Shown piece after piece: positions 20,322 to 32,847 of a stretch of DNA of 64,000 nt. The DNA lies in NCBI GenBank assembly GCA_022575985.1, contig JAKSXM010000007.1, positions 33,668,501 through 33,732,500 of the forward strand, written 5' to 3'. The notes under the pieces were generated by a model. The model ran no database searches. It was not told the DNA's origin and worked only from the letters and a program-made list of their open reading frames with translations. A program made the translations under genes and the position numbers. This DNA is from Anagrus nilaparvatae (Eukaryota > Arthropoda > Insecta > Hymenoptera > Mymaridae). Position 1 is the stretch's first letter. Each line of letters opens with the position of its first letter.

Positions 20322-21193
20322 GTAGTGAAAGAATTGCATCGTTCAGCCAGAAAAAATTTCCCACGGCGTCACGCGATCCTGCGCTCAATGGATGATTTGG
20401 TTCTAATGGATCTGATTGATATGCAGCTTTATTCTCGATATTATTCATGGTTATAACTACATTTTAATCGCAATAAATGGATTTACAAAATATGTCTGGG
20501 CTGAACTTTTGAAAACAAAAAATGCTAATAACGTCACAATGGCTTTTGAAAAAATACTAAATGAAGCCCTTATGTCGAAACCTACAAACGGATAATGGGA
20601 CTGAATTTTACAATAAGACATTTCAAAATTTATTAAAAAAATATGAAATTAATCATTATTCGACAGTTTTAAATAAGAATGCTTCCATTGCCGATAGGGT
20701 AATTCTTACCCTCAAACGTAAGATATGGCAAGAGTTTCATATACGCGGAAGTTACAAATCCATAAATTTTTTGTCAATCGGAATGAAGCCGAAAGACGTA
20801 TCCTGGAAGCATCAAAAATTCTTGCTCGATACAGTTTATAATTATGAAAATAATTGGTCCTCAAAAAAGCCGAAATTTCAAGTTGGAGACAAAGTCCAAG
20901 TTTCAAAGTATAAAAATATCTTTGAAAAGTCATATACGGCTAATTATAGCACTGAGATTTTTACGATACATGCCGTTTAACGTAGAAATCCAATTACTTA
21001 CATTTTGAGAGAATACGAAGACAATATTATTAAAGGTGGTTTTTATGAATTTGAATTACAACGTACAAAATAACCTGATACACTTTTAGTTGAAAAAATA
21101 ATAAAATCGAAAGGTAATAAAGTTTTAGTGAAATGGCTTGGTTTTGATAACAGTAATAATAGCTGGATTTCTCGATATGATATTATAAATTAA
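20322..21193 (+). pseudogene. Maverick/Polinton retroviral-type integrase with chromodomain
   Basis: Inserts the element into host DNA. Visible in several frames: RSMDDL...LMDLIDM (first catalytic Asp), NGFTKYVWAELLKTK, then LQTDNGTEFYN (second Asp, about 20580). The segment ASIADRVILTLKRKIW follows, where the family has the catalytic Glu but this copy reads Asp. It continues through an SH3-like region (FQVGDKVQVSKYKN), then a chromodomain with VKWLGFDNSNNSWI near 21127-21170. There are at least two frame changes before 20561 and in-frame stops at 20978-20980 and 21071-21073. The C-terminal chromodomain is typical of Maverick/Polinton and chromovirus integrases; the neighbouring polymerase supports Maverick. 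Confidence 0.8.
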
Positions 21194-21300
21194 TAAACTT
21201 AAATGTAAGATTAAATATAAATAAATGTAAGAATGAAAAAATAAATAAATGCATATGTTATTTTTTAACATGTCTATGTTTATTTATTTATTATTTACAC

Positions 21301-24083
21301 TTAATTTACATCCATTGCATTATTTTCTGCCTCCTCTTCTTCCTGCTCTACATGCGTAAAATTATTATTTTCATTAAATACATTCATATTATTATTCGCT
21401 TCAATTTGTTCTATATCTTTTTGTCCGTAAGGCAAAGTAAAATGGCAGTTTGCAATTTGATATCTTTTATTATCGCGGCTAACTAAGGCAGTTTTTTTTC
21501 TCGAATCGTGTAAACCTTTTCCTTTTTCGAGCGAATAGAGTTTTGACGGCAAATTGTTATTTTATTTTGAAATAAACATTGCATAAATTGTTTAAAAATT
21601 AGCTTTTTATCAATAATATATTTTTTTATCCCTTTAGCTTTTTTAATTTCTGAAAGATTATCTAGTAGTAATGCATACATTTTAGAGGATAGCGTTACAA
21701 CCTCTGATATCAAGTTAGACCCAACCTCCGATTTCATTAAGCCAAGCAAACCGTTATTTACAAGGGGAATTTTAAATACGTTATCGGGACTAAAGTTTGA
21801 TGTATCGAAACGTTCAATATTTTCACGTATCATTACGTAAGGCTCAAGACCACTAGTAAAAGAATAAAAAAGGCTGTCCATGTCATGGTAAATCAAGAGG
21901 GCATTTTGTCCATACCGTGGCCAAATAAGTTTATAATGAAAATCATTTAATAAAACTTTTGCGATTTCAAGTAATGCGAAGCCAACGTATATCGGGCGAT
22001 CGTACTCTAGAATTAACTTATTTAATTCGATTGCAACGAAACCTCGTCAAATATTTCTAATCTTTTAAAGTAAAATTTTTATATTATATTTTTAGCTCCG
22101 GCGCGCCCAGCCCATGAGGTTCGCAAAACAAATTTTCGACCTTTCTCGGAGACAGTCAATAAATTTTCCAAAAAGTATATTAGATAGCTTTTTATAATGT
22201 AATTTGTCATACGGATTCGTGGCATTTATTCTTCTTTCAATATTACAGTCTATGTATTCTTCCAAAAAATTGCTTTGTCGAAATTTTAGAATTCTGTGTA
22301 TTTTTTTACGCTTTGTGTAAGTTTTACGCTTTGTGAAAGCGCCTGTTTTAATGTTCTATAATACAAAACAAAATTTTTTTTTCCACAGAGTACCCAGTAG
22401 CTTTTTAGTTTTTGAATTTGGTGGTGTGGCGTGTACAGTCAACAAAGGTAGATCGCTCATTTTTTCGTGAATATCTTCGGGATAAGAAACATCGACTTCC
22501 AAGCAATAACCAACGTCTGCGTCATCAGCTATAGTCTGGACGTCAAAGTTTTCAAAATTTTCAAGACATTCAAAGCCTCCTGTTGTCAATTTCTGGTTCA
22601 TGGAAGTCGGGTATAAAGAGCGTAAAAGTAAACCAAATAATTTTTCGGCAAAGACGCGTCCTAAGTCGATAAATATTTATTATTTGCCATAGAGTATCGC
22701 ACAATTGCCTGTGTTAAACCCCCTCTAATTCCCGATTTAAAAAATAAAAGCATGTCAATATCCGTGATTAATTCTAATTTAACGTTTGTTTTTTTAAGCA
22801 TTGCGTCTAGGGCGAAACTTGATAAGGAAACGTAAACAAACGGGTCTAGACCGTAACATTCAAGCATTAAATCTCGAAAATTCTCGCAAATATCTGCGAG
22901 GATTAACACATATGATCTCTAGTACAGCAAGTAATAATCATGTAGATATTTGCATTTAAAATGTGTCCAAATCGTCTGAGCACGCAAATAATCGCTGTCT
23001 GAAATATGCGAGTCGGTAAGACTCGAGTAAAAATCATCTTTTTGCGGCAACGTTTGTTCGTTAAGCTTATCCCACGAATCAACGTATTCATAGAGCACGA
23101 CTCGTTTTTCAAAAAACATTTTTGCTTTACTTGGCTTTGGAAATTCCTATTTTAAAATTAACTTTTTCTCATTTCCCAGGTAAAGGGCTAATTTTTCCAA
23201 ATATTCGCTAAGAAATCTATAGCTATCAATAAAATGTAATCTTACACGAGTGTACTTAACGTGTTTTATGACAGCAAAATATTTAGAAATATTACGAGGT
23301 ATTACGGAAATCTCTCCCTCGATTCACGAAGCGATATCTTTTATAATAAACGCCAGATCATAATCTACAAAATTGTGAAAGACGATTTGGATAGCGAAAT
23401 TTTTCCTATAATTAATATTGCAAGACTGGTGCGTTTTTCCACGAATGCAGCCACTTAAATGATCGTGATCGATAGCAATGGCGTAACCAGTCTTAATTTC
23501 CTTTTCACAAATGTGACAAACTTTTTCTTCCTCAAGGCGTCTTTTGTCTTCCTCAGTAAGAACCATTGGTTTAACTTCTTTTAAAATCATAAGATAAAAA
23601 AAATGTAATTTGAAAGCAAAAGTATTTAAAAGAATAAAAATTATTTAAAAACATTTTTTTTATTGATATCATACCTTATGTATTTTAAATGGTAGGTTTT
23701 TCAGCTTTTTGGCGAACCATTCAGCAGCATCAGGACTCCGGTGACTGTAATAGCCCTGGATATTGAGTTTAAGTTTTCAAACTTCGAGATATCCTCAAAT
23801 GTAAAACAATGTTCTCCAGTACCGTCACCTATACCAGTGAAATCAAAATCCATTTCAGGATTCTCATTTCATCGCGTATGTAATTTTGGTAAGTATTTTC
23901 GTAAGTATTTTTGCATGTATCCATTAAATCATTAGGCTGAAAAAATCTTAAATTAACCAATACGGCTGTTTTAATTCTATTTTGAAATGCCGAATCAGTT
24001 TCGACAAATCTAAAGCCCGCTGCTGCTGCTACATTTTCGTTTTTTAGTTTTGCTTTGTAAGTTTTCAAATCTACACAGCCCAT
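21301..24083 (-). pseudogene. Maverick/Polinton protein-primed DNA polymerase B, degraded
   Basis: Replicates the element by protein-primed synthesis. Read from 24083 downwards in fragments. First is an N-terminal region (ETDSAFQNRI). Then a Cys/His module at 23590-23324 (CHICEK, DHDHLSG, RGKTHQSC) resembles an endonuclease VII/HNH-type zinc motif found in these polymerases, followed by the exonuclease motif FHNFVDYD. Further on are ENFRDLMLECYGLDP and GIRGG at 22909-22661, and a piece with LEVDVSYPEDIH at about 22505. The polymerase C motif is at 21896, reading YHDMDS where YxDTDS is expected, and the C-terminal KLYSLEKGKGLHDSRKKTAL part ends at 21301. Many frameshifts and stops. It converges with the integrase gene, as often seen in Mavericks. 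Confidence 0.8.
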
Positions 24084-24714
24084 ATTTTATTGATGAACAC
24101 TGGATTTTACGTTCAATAACTTCAGATTTTATACCTATCAGCTAGGAGCCAAACATTCAGGAATAGTATATTACGACCCATGACCAGAAAAATAAAGTAA
24201 AAAAATATATAAAAAATATACTGTTAATAATGTATCATCAAATAAAACTTAATGTTTAAGAAAATTTATGCAGTGATAAATCAAAGAAAACTATAATTAT
24301 AACTATTTTTTAAGTACACAGTCTTAATAAGAATATTAATTTTAATGCCTTTTTACTTATTTTAAAAATTTAAATTAACTAAATAAATTAATAACTTTTT
24401 TTTTCCAGAAGAGACTTCCCGAGAGTTTCGATGTGAATGTTTCGTCTCGTCCCGAATTTTCTACAAATGGTCTCGTCTCGGTCTCGTCCACCTCTACCCA
24501 GCTCCAAGGATTTTGATTTTTAAGTTTTTTAACCCGTGCCACAGTGCACTTGAAGTTTCCTATTGAAATAACATGGGAATTTTGAGTTTTTAGCTATACA
24601 AATTTTTACAAAAGCAAAATAGCGTTTAAAAAAGCTATTGTGAACCTATTGCCACGAAAGCCAAGAAAATTGTGGCATAGGCACTACGTGTTGTTCAATT
24701 AAAGTTGATTCATA
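24084..24714. other. Non-coding, AT-rich, with one dispersed repeat arm
   Basis: No gene seen. Holds a short inverted copy of a dispersed repeat (24161-24200) and a stretch with repeated TCTCGTC words (24440-24490). No Maverick terminal inverted repeat was found. Confidence 0.5.
24161..24200 (-). repeat. Dispersed repeat arm (related to 28820-28858 and 33449-33484)
   Basis: Its reverse complement, TTTATTTTTCTGGTCATGGG followed by TCGTAATATACTATT, matches the two plus-strand copies with few differences. Confidence 0.75.
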
Positions 24715-27700
24715 TTCTGCAGATTACTTATACGACTTGGAAAATTTCTGAAAACAGGAAGAACTTTTTGACCCCTCTTCACTCTTGCTCAGTCCGGAAG
24801 AACAGGAGTATGAGGACTTTTTTGTTCAAACCCATTCAAGAGATAAAACAGGTCGTTACATAGTCAGACTCCCATTTAAAGTTTCAAATCCTCACGATTT
24901 AAAATTTATTTTGGCTCGTTCAATATAGCTAAAAATATCTTGACTAAAACTGAAGCTCGCTTCTCAAAAGATGCAATTTTTCAAAAAGCTTACGTTAAAT
25001 TCATGAACATTATGAAGATACTGGACACATGAAGGTATCAAAATTTGTTAATATAATTAAATGCTACTTTTTGCCACATCATGGTTTGGAAGAAACATAG
25101 CATAATCCCTGAAAAACCTAAATTCCCTCAGTTTTCAATAGCTCTGCTGAAAATTTTTACAAGTTGTCTATCAACAGTATTTTGAATATTGGGGCAAACT
25201 GGTTGCCACTTTTATCAGAGTTATTGACAAGCTGAATAAAATATAGGTTTGTGTTTGTTTCTGACATAGAGCAAATATTCAGACAAATTCTTGTCCATCC
25301 TGACGATCAAAAATTTCAGCAAATTCTTTGGCGATATAATTTAGATGATGTCATTAAAGCATATTCTTTGCAAACTGTTACATATGGTATGGTAACCAGT
25401 CCATTTTTGGCAAATAGGGTCTTAAGACAGCTCGCAATTGATGAAGGTTCAAAATACCCTCTTGCTGTGCAAGTATTAAACGAGGAAACTTATATGGATG
25501 ACACGCTCTCAGACAGACACTCGTTATCAGAAGCCTTAAGTAAACAAAAAGACCTAATAGAAATCTGCAAGATGGGTGGTATGAACTTACACAAATGGGT
25601 CGCAAATGATACAAAATTACTAAATTTTCCTCGTTCAATAATTTCAGAATCAGTGGATTTATGTTTTGGTTTACTTGGTTTAAATTGTAACCCTGATGAA
25701 GATTACTTCTTGTTTACAATCACAATTGACAAATTAGATGGTAAAATAACAAAAAGAAAAGTACTGTCGTCAATAGCAAAATTATATGACCCTTTAGGCT
25801 GGTTAGCACCTGTTTTTATAACTACTAAAGATTTTATCCAAAATCTCTGGCTTGCCAAACTTGATTGGGAAGAGTCATTGCATAATAATTTAAAATCAGA
25901 ATTTTTAAGTTGGTACACTCAAATTCCACTTTTGAGTTTCCCAAAAGTGAGTAAAGGGTTGCATTATATTCCTCAAGCTCAATTTGAAATAATAAGTTTC
26001 GCTGATGCATCAAAAATTGCTTATGGAGCTTGCGTTTATTTAAAGCTTATATATGATAATAAAATCTCAATGAATTTAGTTCTGGCAAACAAATAGTTGT
26101 TCCAAAGAAACCTCTACTCAAAATACCTAAATTGGAACTCAGTACTGCTGCCTTATTAGATCGGTTAACCGTAAAGGTACTGCGTGCTCTAAAATAAGCT
26201 TTGAACAATTTGTTTTTGTTCATGGATTCAATGGACGTTTTGCATTGGCTAAGTGACCATCCTTCAAAATGGCCACCTTTTATTGCAAACAAATATTCCA
26301 ATATTCATTTTCTCGTACCCCAGTCAATCACGGTACCACGTGAGATCTCAAAATAGCCCTGCTGATTGTGTTTCTCGTGGAATTTCTCCTTCTGAACTTT
26401 GTGGTGGGAAGGAAATAAACTAATAATAGACTCAAACTCAATAATGAGCGGTAGTAAAGCTCTAAAAATCAAAAAGGTTTCAGACTTATGTTCCAATTTT
26501 AAGTTTCATATAATAAAAGAAAATCAAAAAAGATTAAAATATGGGATTTCCTAGAAAAATATTCAGACTTATCAAAATTATTAAGAATTTCAGCTTACAT
26601 ACTTAGATTTATTAATAAAATATCTTCAAAATCAAAAAAAGTTTTAAGTAGGTCTGAATTATTTTTAAGCAAATGGTTTGACTTAAAATATGATTTTTCA
26701 ATTGTTTATTCTGCTTCAGTAGAAGAAATAAACAGATCATGATTCATTAGATCAAGAAATTCATTATCTTAAAAACTACAAGACAATCTATTAAAAGTAG
26801 GTGGCAGAGTTGAAAATTCAAATTTGTCAGAAGAGGAAAAACATTCTCTAATTTTACCGTTCAAAAGTAAACTTTCACAATCAATTGTAGAACTTTTTCA
26901 TTTAACAACAAAACATGGCACTATCAAGCAAACTTTTTCAGCTGTTAATTCTATGTACAAAATTATAAAATGCAAATATTTTGTTAAAGCTCACATAAAG
27001 AAATGCCATTTTTGCATTCGTTACAATTCATCTCGCAAAATTCAAAAAATGGGGAATTTATCCTTTTATAGAGTAACAATACCTGATAAAACCTTCAGAA
27101 TTAGTGGCATGGACTACGCGGGCCCCTTCAACATTCTTACTTTTAAGGGAAGAGGCGCTAAGTCTTTAGAAGATTATGTCGTTGTGTTCATATGTATGGC
27201 AACCAAAGCTGTTAATATTGAGTTGGTTACAGGCTATGATAGTGAAAGTTTCATCGCTGCGTTTCGCAGATTCACGTCGTTTCGTGGAGCTTGTACCCAT
27301 TTGGTGAGTGACCGTGGTACTACCTTTGTCGGTGCTGACAGACTCCTCAAGGAAATGTATTTAGAGTATTCATCCTACATGCAAAAACTTGGTGGACTCT
27401 TAGCTGACGAAGGCACTACTTGAGAATTCAACTTACCTTGTGCAACACATTTCGGCGGAATCTGGGAAGCTGCGGTGAAATCTATCAAGCATCATTTTTA
27501 GAGTTCTTGGGAACATCAAATACACATTTGAAGAATTATACACCTTCCTAAAACAAGTGGAATCTTGCCTCAATTCGCATCCTTTGTTGCCATTGACAGA
27601 GAATCCCATAGATTTATTCTTATCACCGTCATTGTTGCTAAACCAGTCTCAATCGTATTTGATACCTGAACCCAGTTACTTAGTCAAAAAAATACCTCCT

Positions 27701-27964
27701 ACGCAAAGATACGAGTTACTCCAACAGATGACACAGGACTGGTGGAAACACTGGTCCTGTGACTATTTGCAATCTTTGCAAGACAGACAAAAATGGAAAT
27801 TGGCACAGCGTGTTGATTACTGATAAAATAATGCTAGCAGCAAAGTGGCCATTAGCTCAAGCAAGTTGACGAGGGTTGTGGACCTGAGGACCAGTGCTAC
27901 AATGCTAACTAGACCCATTCATAAATTAATTTTATTAACGTCTTTAGACAATGAATCAGACTAA
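24715..27964 (+). pseudogene. BEL/Pao LTR-retrotransposon pol relic
   Basis: Remains of a pol polyprotein. The RT start resembles LSPEEQEYEDFFVQTHSRD at about 24783-24840, after which 24900-25250 is badly broken. From 25251 a 281-codon open stretch carries DIEQIFRQILVHPDDQ, YSLQTVTYGMVTSPFLANR, and the catalytic YMDD at about 25492-25503, followed by RNase H-like sequence. The integrase (26824-27423) has the zinc-binding CHFCIRYN, GMDYAGPF (first Asp) and SDRGTTFVGA (second Asp). The C-terminal part extends to the TAA at 27962. The MG...DYAGP and HxDDQ...ILW signatures are BEL/Pao rather than Ty3. No LTRs were recognised on either side. Confidence 0.85.
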
Positions 27965-28189
27965 GCAAAATTGAAATTGTATAAACTAAGATTGTAGATA
28001 GTATAAAAATTGTGTAATGTATTGTATTTAATAATTTATTTATTTATTTATTTATTTGTTGTATTATTATATATTTAACAAAAAAAATATACAAAAAAAA
28101 TATAAAATATTCAAAATTGTATTCATCAAAAAAAAAATATTATTAAATAATTGTAAATAATTATAAAAACCTTCATCAAAAAAGCACCT
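27965..28189. other. AT-rich with (TTTA)n
   Basis: Holds a short TTTA microsatellite (about 28030-28060) and A-rich runs. No gene. Confidence 0.6.
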
Positions 28190-28440
28190 TAAATTTTGGT
28201 GTTAATACTCGAAATTGGGTCTTAACACCTAATTTATAGTGTAATTTAGAAAATGATTGGTGTTAACACTGAGCTTCAGGTATTAATACCCAAAAATTTG
28301 GCATTTACACTAAAATTTTAAAAAAACACTGAAACAATCGGTGTTAGATTAAATTTTTAAAGTTTACACTGAAGTGTTCGGTGTCTACATTGATATTTCG
28401 GTGTTTACACCAAAATGTTTATACTAAACCCGAAACCAAA
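28190..28440. repeat. Degenerate GGTGTTNACACC palindromic tandem repeat
   Basis: Around ten imperfect units of a short palindrome (GGTGTTAATAC, GGTGTTAACACT, GGTGTTTACACC and variants), spaced about 20-30 bp apart. No coding frame. Confidence 0.75.
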
Positions 28441-28658
28441 TGCTATATTTATTGGAGTTGGTGTATCACATATCTTTGTTAATAATCTTTTTAGTTTTTA
28501 TGTCACAGTGAGGAAGAGTAGACGCAGTTAAAGGCTTCGATGAAATAGTGAAAATTATTTTAATTTTAAAAAATTTTTAATATATTTAATAATTAATAAA
28601 GTTTTATCTGATGCAATGTTAAGTAAATTGTAAGTAATAAAAAATTTTTCTGGTCAGC

Positions 28659-28904
28659 GGCCAGAAAGCACGTATTTTCCGGCTCCTGCGCGTCCGGAAA
28701 AGACGTGTTTTCTTGCCACTGATGCAGAAAAATCGTATACAACCCTGGGCCATAAAAAAAGAATGCCCCAAATCGCAGTTTATTAATAGTTTATAACAGT
28801 TTACGTGCGAATTGGGCCATTCTTTATTTTTCTAGCCATGGGTCGTAGTATACTATTTCTGTACTGTGGCCCGAAAGTACGTATTTCCCGGACGCTGCGC
28901 GTCC
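28659..28904. repeat. Palindromic repeat flanked by direct repeats, MITE-like
   Basis: Arms at about 28749-28782 and 28806-28840 (GGCCATAAAAAAAGAATGCC... against its complement) can fold on each other over a spacer of about 25 bp. Outside them GGCCAGAAAGCACGTATTTT and GGCCCGAAAGTACGTATTTC are direct repeats (28659 and 28868), each followed by CTGCGCGTCC. Relatives of one arm lie at 24161-24200 and 33429-33484. Confidence 0.65.
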
Positions 28905-28929
28905 TCGGCTTCGCCTCAGAAGGTAATTT

Positions 28930-29440
28930 GTAATGCGGTATTTTCGCATATTAAAACAAAGAAAATTTATCATTATTTTCAATTATTTTCTTATTGATTT
29001 TTTTTATCTTTTTAAATTCCCCGCTACGTACCGTCCAAATACGAGTAATGACTCGTCAATAAAAGAAGAAACAACGGTACGTGCGGACAGGAATTTGGAG
29101 GGATGATTCCTTCTTCTGCTGGCGAGAGCATGAAAAGTTACTGCTCCAAATTAGATTTTTTTATTATTAATCAAAATTATAATTTCTATATAAAATCTCA
29201 CTAAGTTTTGTGAATTTTAATTTTATTATTATTTAAAAAGTGTAAAATTATAAAATTAACTAGTGTCAGTTTATACTGGTGTTTCTAATTAACTCCAAAA
29301 ATTTACAAAAGGAGTCATAACCTGCAAAGGAGCACGTGGAGATAATCATAATTTTAAATAAGGATTTTATGAACTTTCTTCATTTCTCTTTATTATAAAA
29401 AGGTATTGTGCACACAAAATTCATATGAGCTTATCGCGAC
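28930..29440. other. No gene recognised
   Basis: AT-rich; the only richer patch (29020-29105) has CTACGTACCGTCC and ACGGTACGTGCGGAC words that are partly inverted relative to each other. No coding or RNA feature is supported. Confidence 0.4.
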
Positions 29441-29444
29441 AATA

Positions 29445-30427
29445 CCCAGAAAGCAAAATGAATTCATAAATTTAAAGTTTATTCATAAAGAATTCTTTAT
29501 GAACTCACAATGTAATCGTAATCTGATCATTTAATTTCGCCTGATTGAGTTCTTTGTGAGTTCAATACGAGTAAAAATTGCGTATAAAAAAATGTACCTA
29601 GTTATAGTAATATAGTTACAACGTGGTTACAACTCACACGTACACCCACACAACTAAACAGACTTTTAAAAAAGACGCCACTTTCGAGGGAGACCGTTAA
29701 TATTCCATGATGAAAAACATCACGTGTTGTAAAGTGTTATATTATTATTGCATAAATAATACAATTAAGTTAATTAATTAAAAGTTCATTTATAAATCAT
29801 TTATTCACTAAATATTTAAAAGTTAGTGTTATAGTGTAGTTGTAGGATATTTTAAAATAAAAATATCAAGTGACTTATTATTACTGAATATAACCTATAT
29901 ATTATCTGTATTGATTGTATTTTATTATTGCAGCAAGTGTTAATTATTTACAAAAATAAAACATTTAATTTTCTTTTTTAAATTAAGTGCAAAATAACCT
30001 AGTCATAAATATATAAAAACATCGTTAATGTAAAATTTTTTAATTAAAGTTAATAAAATATATCTTATTTTAATGAATTTAATTGATTTTTTAATATTTT
30101 TAAATAAGTTTATCTTAACACAAATACCTATATAAATTATTTTCAACCATTTTTTTTACCTAAAATTGAATAAAATAAAATTATTTTAAAATTATTTACT
30201 TCCTAATATAACTATATTATTTAAAAAAAAATTCTGATTTCATAAAGTATGGATAAAATGGATATATTTTATGAATTCAAAAATGATTCAAAAAGAACTC
30301 AATTAGGCGAAATAAAATGACTTCATTATGAATACATATCGAGTTCAATAGGCATAGAAAAAGAGTTCATTCTGAGTACTCGTGAATTCATATTGAACAC
30401 AATCTGAATTCATTTTGCTCACTGGGT
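29445..30427. mobile_element. 983-bp non-autonomous TIR element with TA target duplication
   Basis: Starts TA|CCCAGAAAGCAAAATGAATTC and ends with the complement, GAATTCATTTTGCTCACTGGG|TA. The inverted similarity reaches about 135 bp inwards, with TTCGCCTGATTGAGTTCTTT on the left and AAGAACTCAATTAGGCGAA on the right. The internal part is AT-rich without coding frames. TA flanks suggest the Tc1/mariner superfamily, though other TA-targeting groups are possible. Confidence 0.8.
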
Positions 30428-30431
30428 ATTC

Positions 30432-32847
30432 TTTTATTAAAATTTGTTCAGAATTAAAATCACGTTAAATTTAAAGTAGTGTAAGTGTATGTATGTGAGT
30501 ACACACGGGAGTCGACACCGTGGTACCTAACATTATATTCATATGCTATATATGTATATATACTCACATATATATAGATATATATTCATATGTATATAAC
30601 TTTCCCACATTATTATATATAATTAATTTTTTTTATTAATAAATTTATATTTTCAATCATATAAATAAATTCTAAATTATTTAAAAGTCCTGTTTCCTTC
30701 TGCATGTTGCCCTCGTATATATGTGAGTTAATGTACACAAACATATTCTAATACAGGTAAATTCCGTATAAAATATTAAAATATTTTTTTTATGTAACAA
30801 TTTATTTAATATTTGCATATTATTTTATTAATTTTAATTAGTTAATAATAAATAAGTTGTCACAAACGAAAGTTTAAAGAATGTAAAATTTATAATATAT
30901 TGACACTTCTTATAATAATGTGCAATAAAACATTTTAAACTTTGTATTTAAATAATAATTTTTATAAACTGTTTTGCACTATAGTAAATATTTATGTTTT
31001 CGAAGTCTATAATATTCTAATAGATACAATTTAAATAAATTAATATATATGGAGACTTCTCTAAAATTTGTGCAATATTTGCAATTTTTGTATGAAAAGT
31101 AAATAGTTTGATGTGTTATTTTTTTAATTAGCAAAATTTTTTTTATGCTAAATTTACATAGTAAAATTTAGTTAAATAATTTAGCCATATATATGGGCTT
31201 TTATAATAATAATGGAAAGATTCCTAAAACTTAAATCATTTCGAATTATTTAAATGTAAATTATTGAATGAGTGTGATTTTTTTAAGATTAAAATCAACA
31301 TTATTTATAATAATTTGTTTTTGAGAATTTATTTTTCGTTTAAAATATGAAATTAAAATTTTTTTGTAATGCGTCTTGCTAATATCTTATGGAAGGTTTA
31401 GGAAGGGGATATTACCTCGCTTTATTAAGCTTGGTTAAATGTTGAAGTTTTTTAACAATCCGAAATAAAAAGTTTTATTTTCATGGAAATTTAGGTCAAC
31501 CAGTTATAAAAATTTTATAAAAGTCAAGTTTAGTAACTTTGACTTCAAAACGCCTTGTTCTTTTCTGCAGTACTTAATTAATTTTTATGACGGTCAGACG
31601 TGACTATCAAGTACTTGAGCAAGAGTTGTTAATAGATTGCAAATCGTGCTAGCCTATATAGGGTTATTCTAGACGTTTGCATTTTAGGTGTTTTCGGCGC
31701 CTTAATAATTATTCAGGTTTCGTACCTTTTGCCATAAAAACGTATGTTAGTAATGAGATTCTTAGCTACAATCTCATCAGGTTTAATACTTTCATGCCTA
31801 AGAGTATAATTACAGGTTTCCCTCTTTTCCCGCCTTAAAAGTGTTGAGATTATTGAGACAAAATTTTGTTCTCTACAAGTTATTTGCTTTCATGACAAAA
31901 AAGTGATCTTAGATTAGTATTTAGTTATAGTTAGAATAAAAATTAGTTATAAGAAAATCTTAGATTTTTTTCATCTATTTAAAATTACAACTGGTTGGTC
32001 CTACTTGAATTATAAAATTTTATAGAATAAAGCGCTATGCATGCGGAATTATATTTGAAAATTTCAAATTTCGGATTCAATTGTCACAAGAGATTAGAAG
32101 TACGAACGCGAAGAAGAATAATATTATTATGCCTGATTACTTGGAGAAGAATTATTTGTAGTATAGATTTTAGGAGCACGCCCACAAAGTAGGTTAATTA
32201 CGGAATCTTAAGAACTATAGGGCTTTGACTGATCACTTTAGTTCTATATCTTAACCGCAGTAATTTTCCGAGAGCTGGAGCCGTTTAAATTTTCTTGAAC
32301 ATATTACGACATGGTCGCATCTTTAACGATTTGGGTCAATATAATTTTCTGAGACGTGGAAAGTTTAAATTTTCTAAGACAAGTGACACCTTACCCTACT
32401 CAAGACATCAAAGCATTATATTAACTACGTGACCCTACATATTAATAAATTTTGTTTGCACTAAGTTTGCTGCACCCCTAATGAGAAGATTAATCGAAGT
32501 TTAAGCAGCGGGGTGTAATACGGTGTTTTTATACACCTTTTGAATAATTTCAAATTAAAAATCGCGCTTATATGTTATGTAATTCAGGTGTGAATTACGG
32601 CGCTAAAATCGATATTATTGATCGATAAGTGGGGGTCACGTGAGTTTCAAAGCAATAACTCTCTCTCTCGTCCCTCGGATTTCGTGGAAATCGGACGAAT
32701 TATGTAATCTCGCGCGCGCTTCTTTTTGTTCCTGTAGATGAGATATGCTCTCCAGGTAACTTTACTGAATTGCACGTTTCGTGTATCTTGATAAGATGTA
32801 CCCGCGTAGTGTGACCTTATAATTGATATAAAATTAAATGAGTGAGG
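30432..32847. other. Long non-coding AT-rich region
   Basis: No gene, RNA or transposon end recognised. Contains an AT-rich TATATA/CATATA stretch (30540-30605). From about 32500 the base composition rises, with CTCTCTCTCGTCCC and CGCGCGCGC words near 32660-32720, just before the candidate exon. That part might be a promoter or 5' UTR. Confidence 0.4.

Noticed and set aside
29020..29105. Partly inverted CGTACCGTCC / ACGGTACGTGCGGAC words as a transposon end
   Set aside because: Match too short and imperfect, and no target duplication was found.
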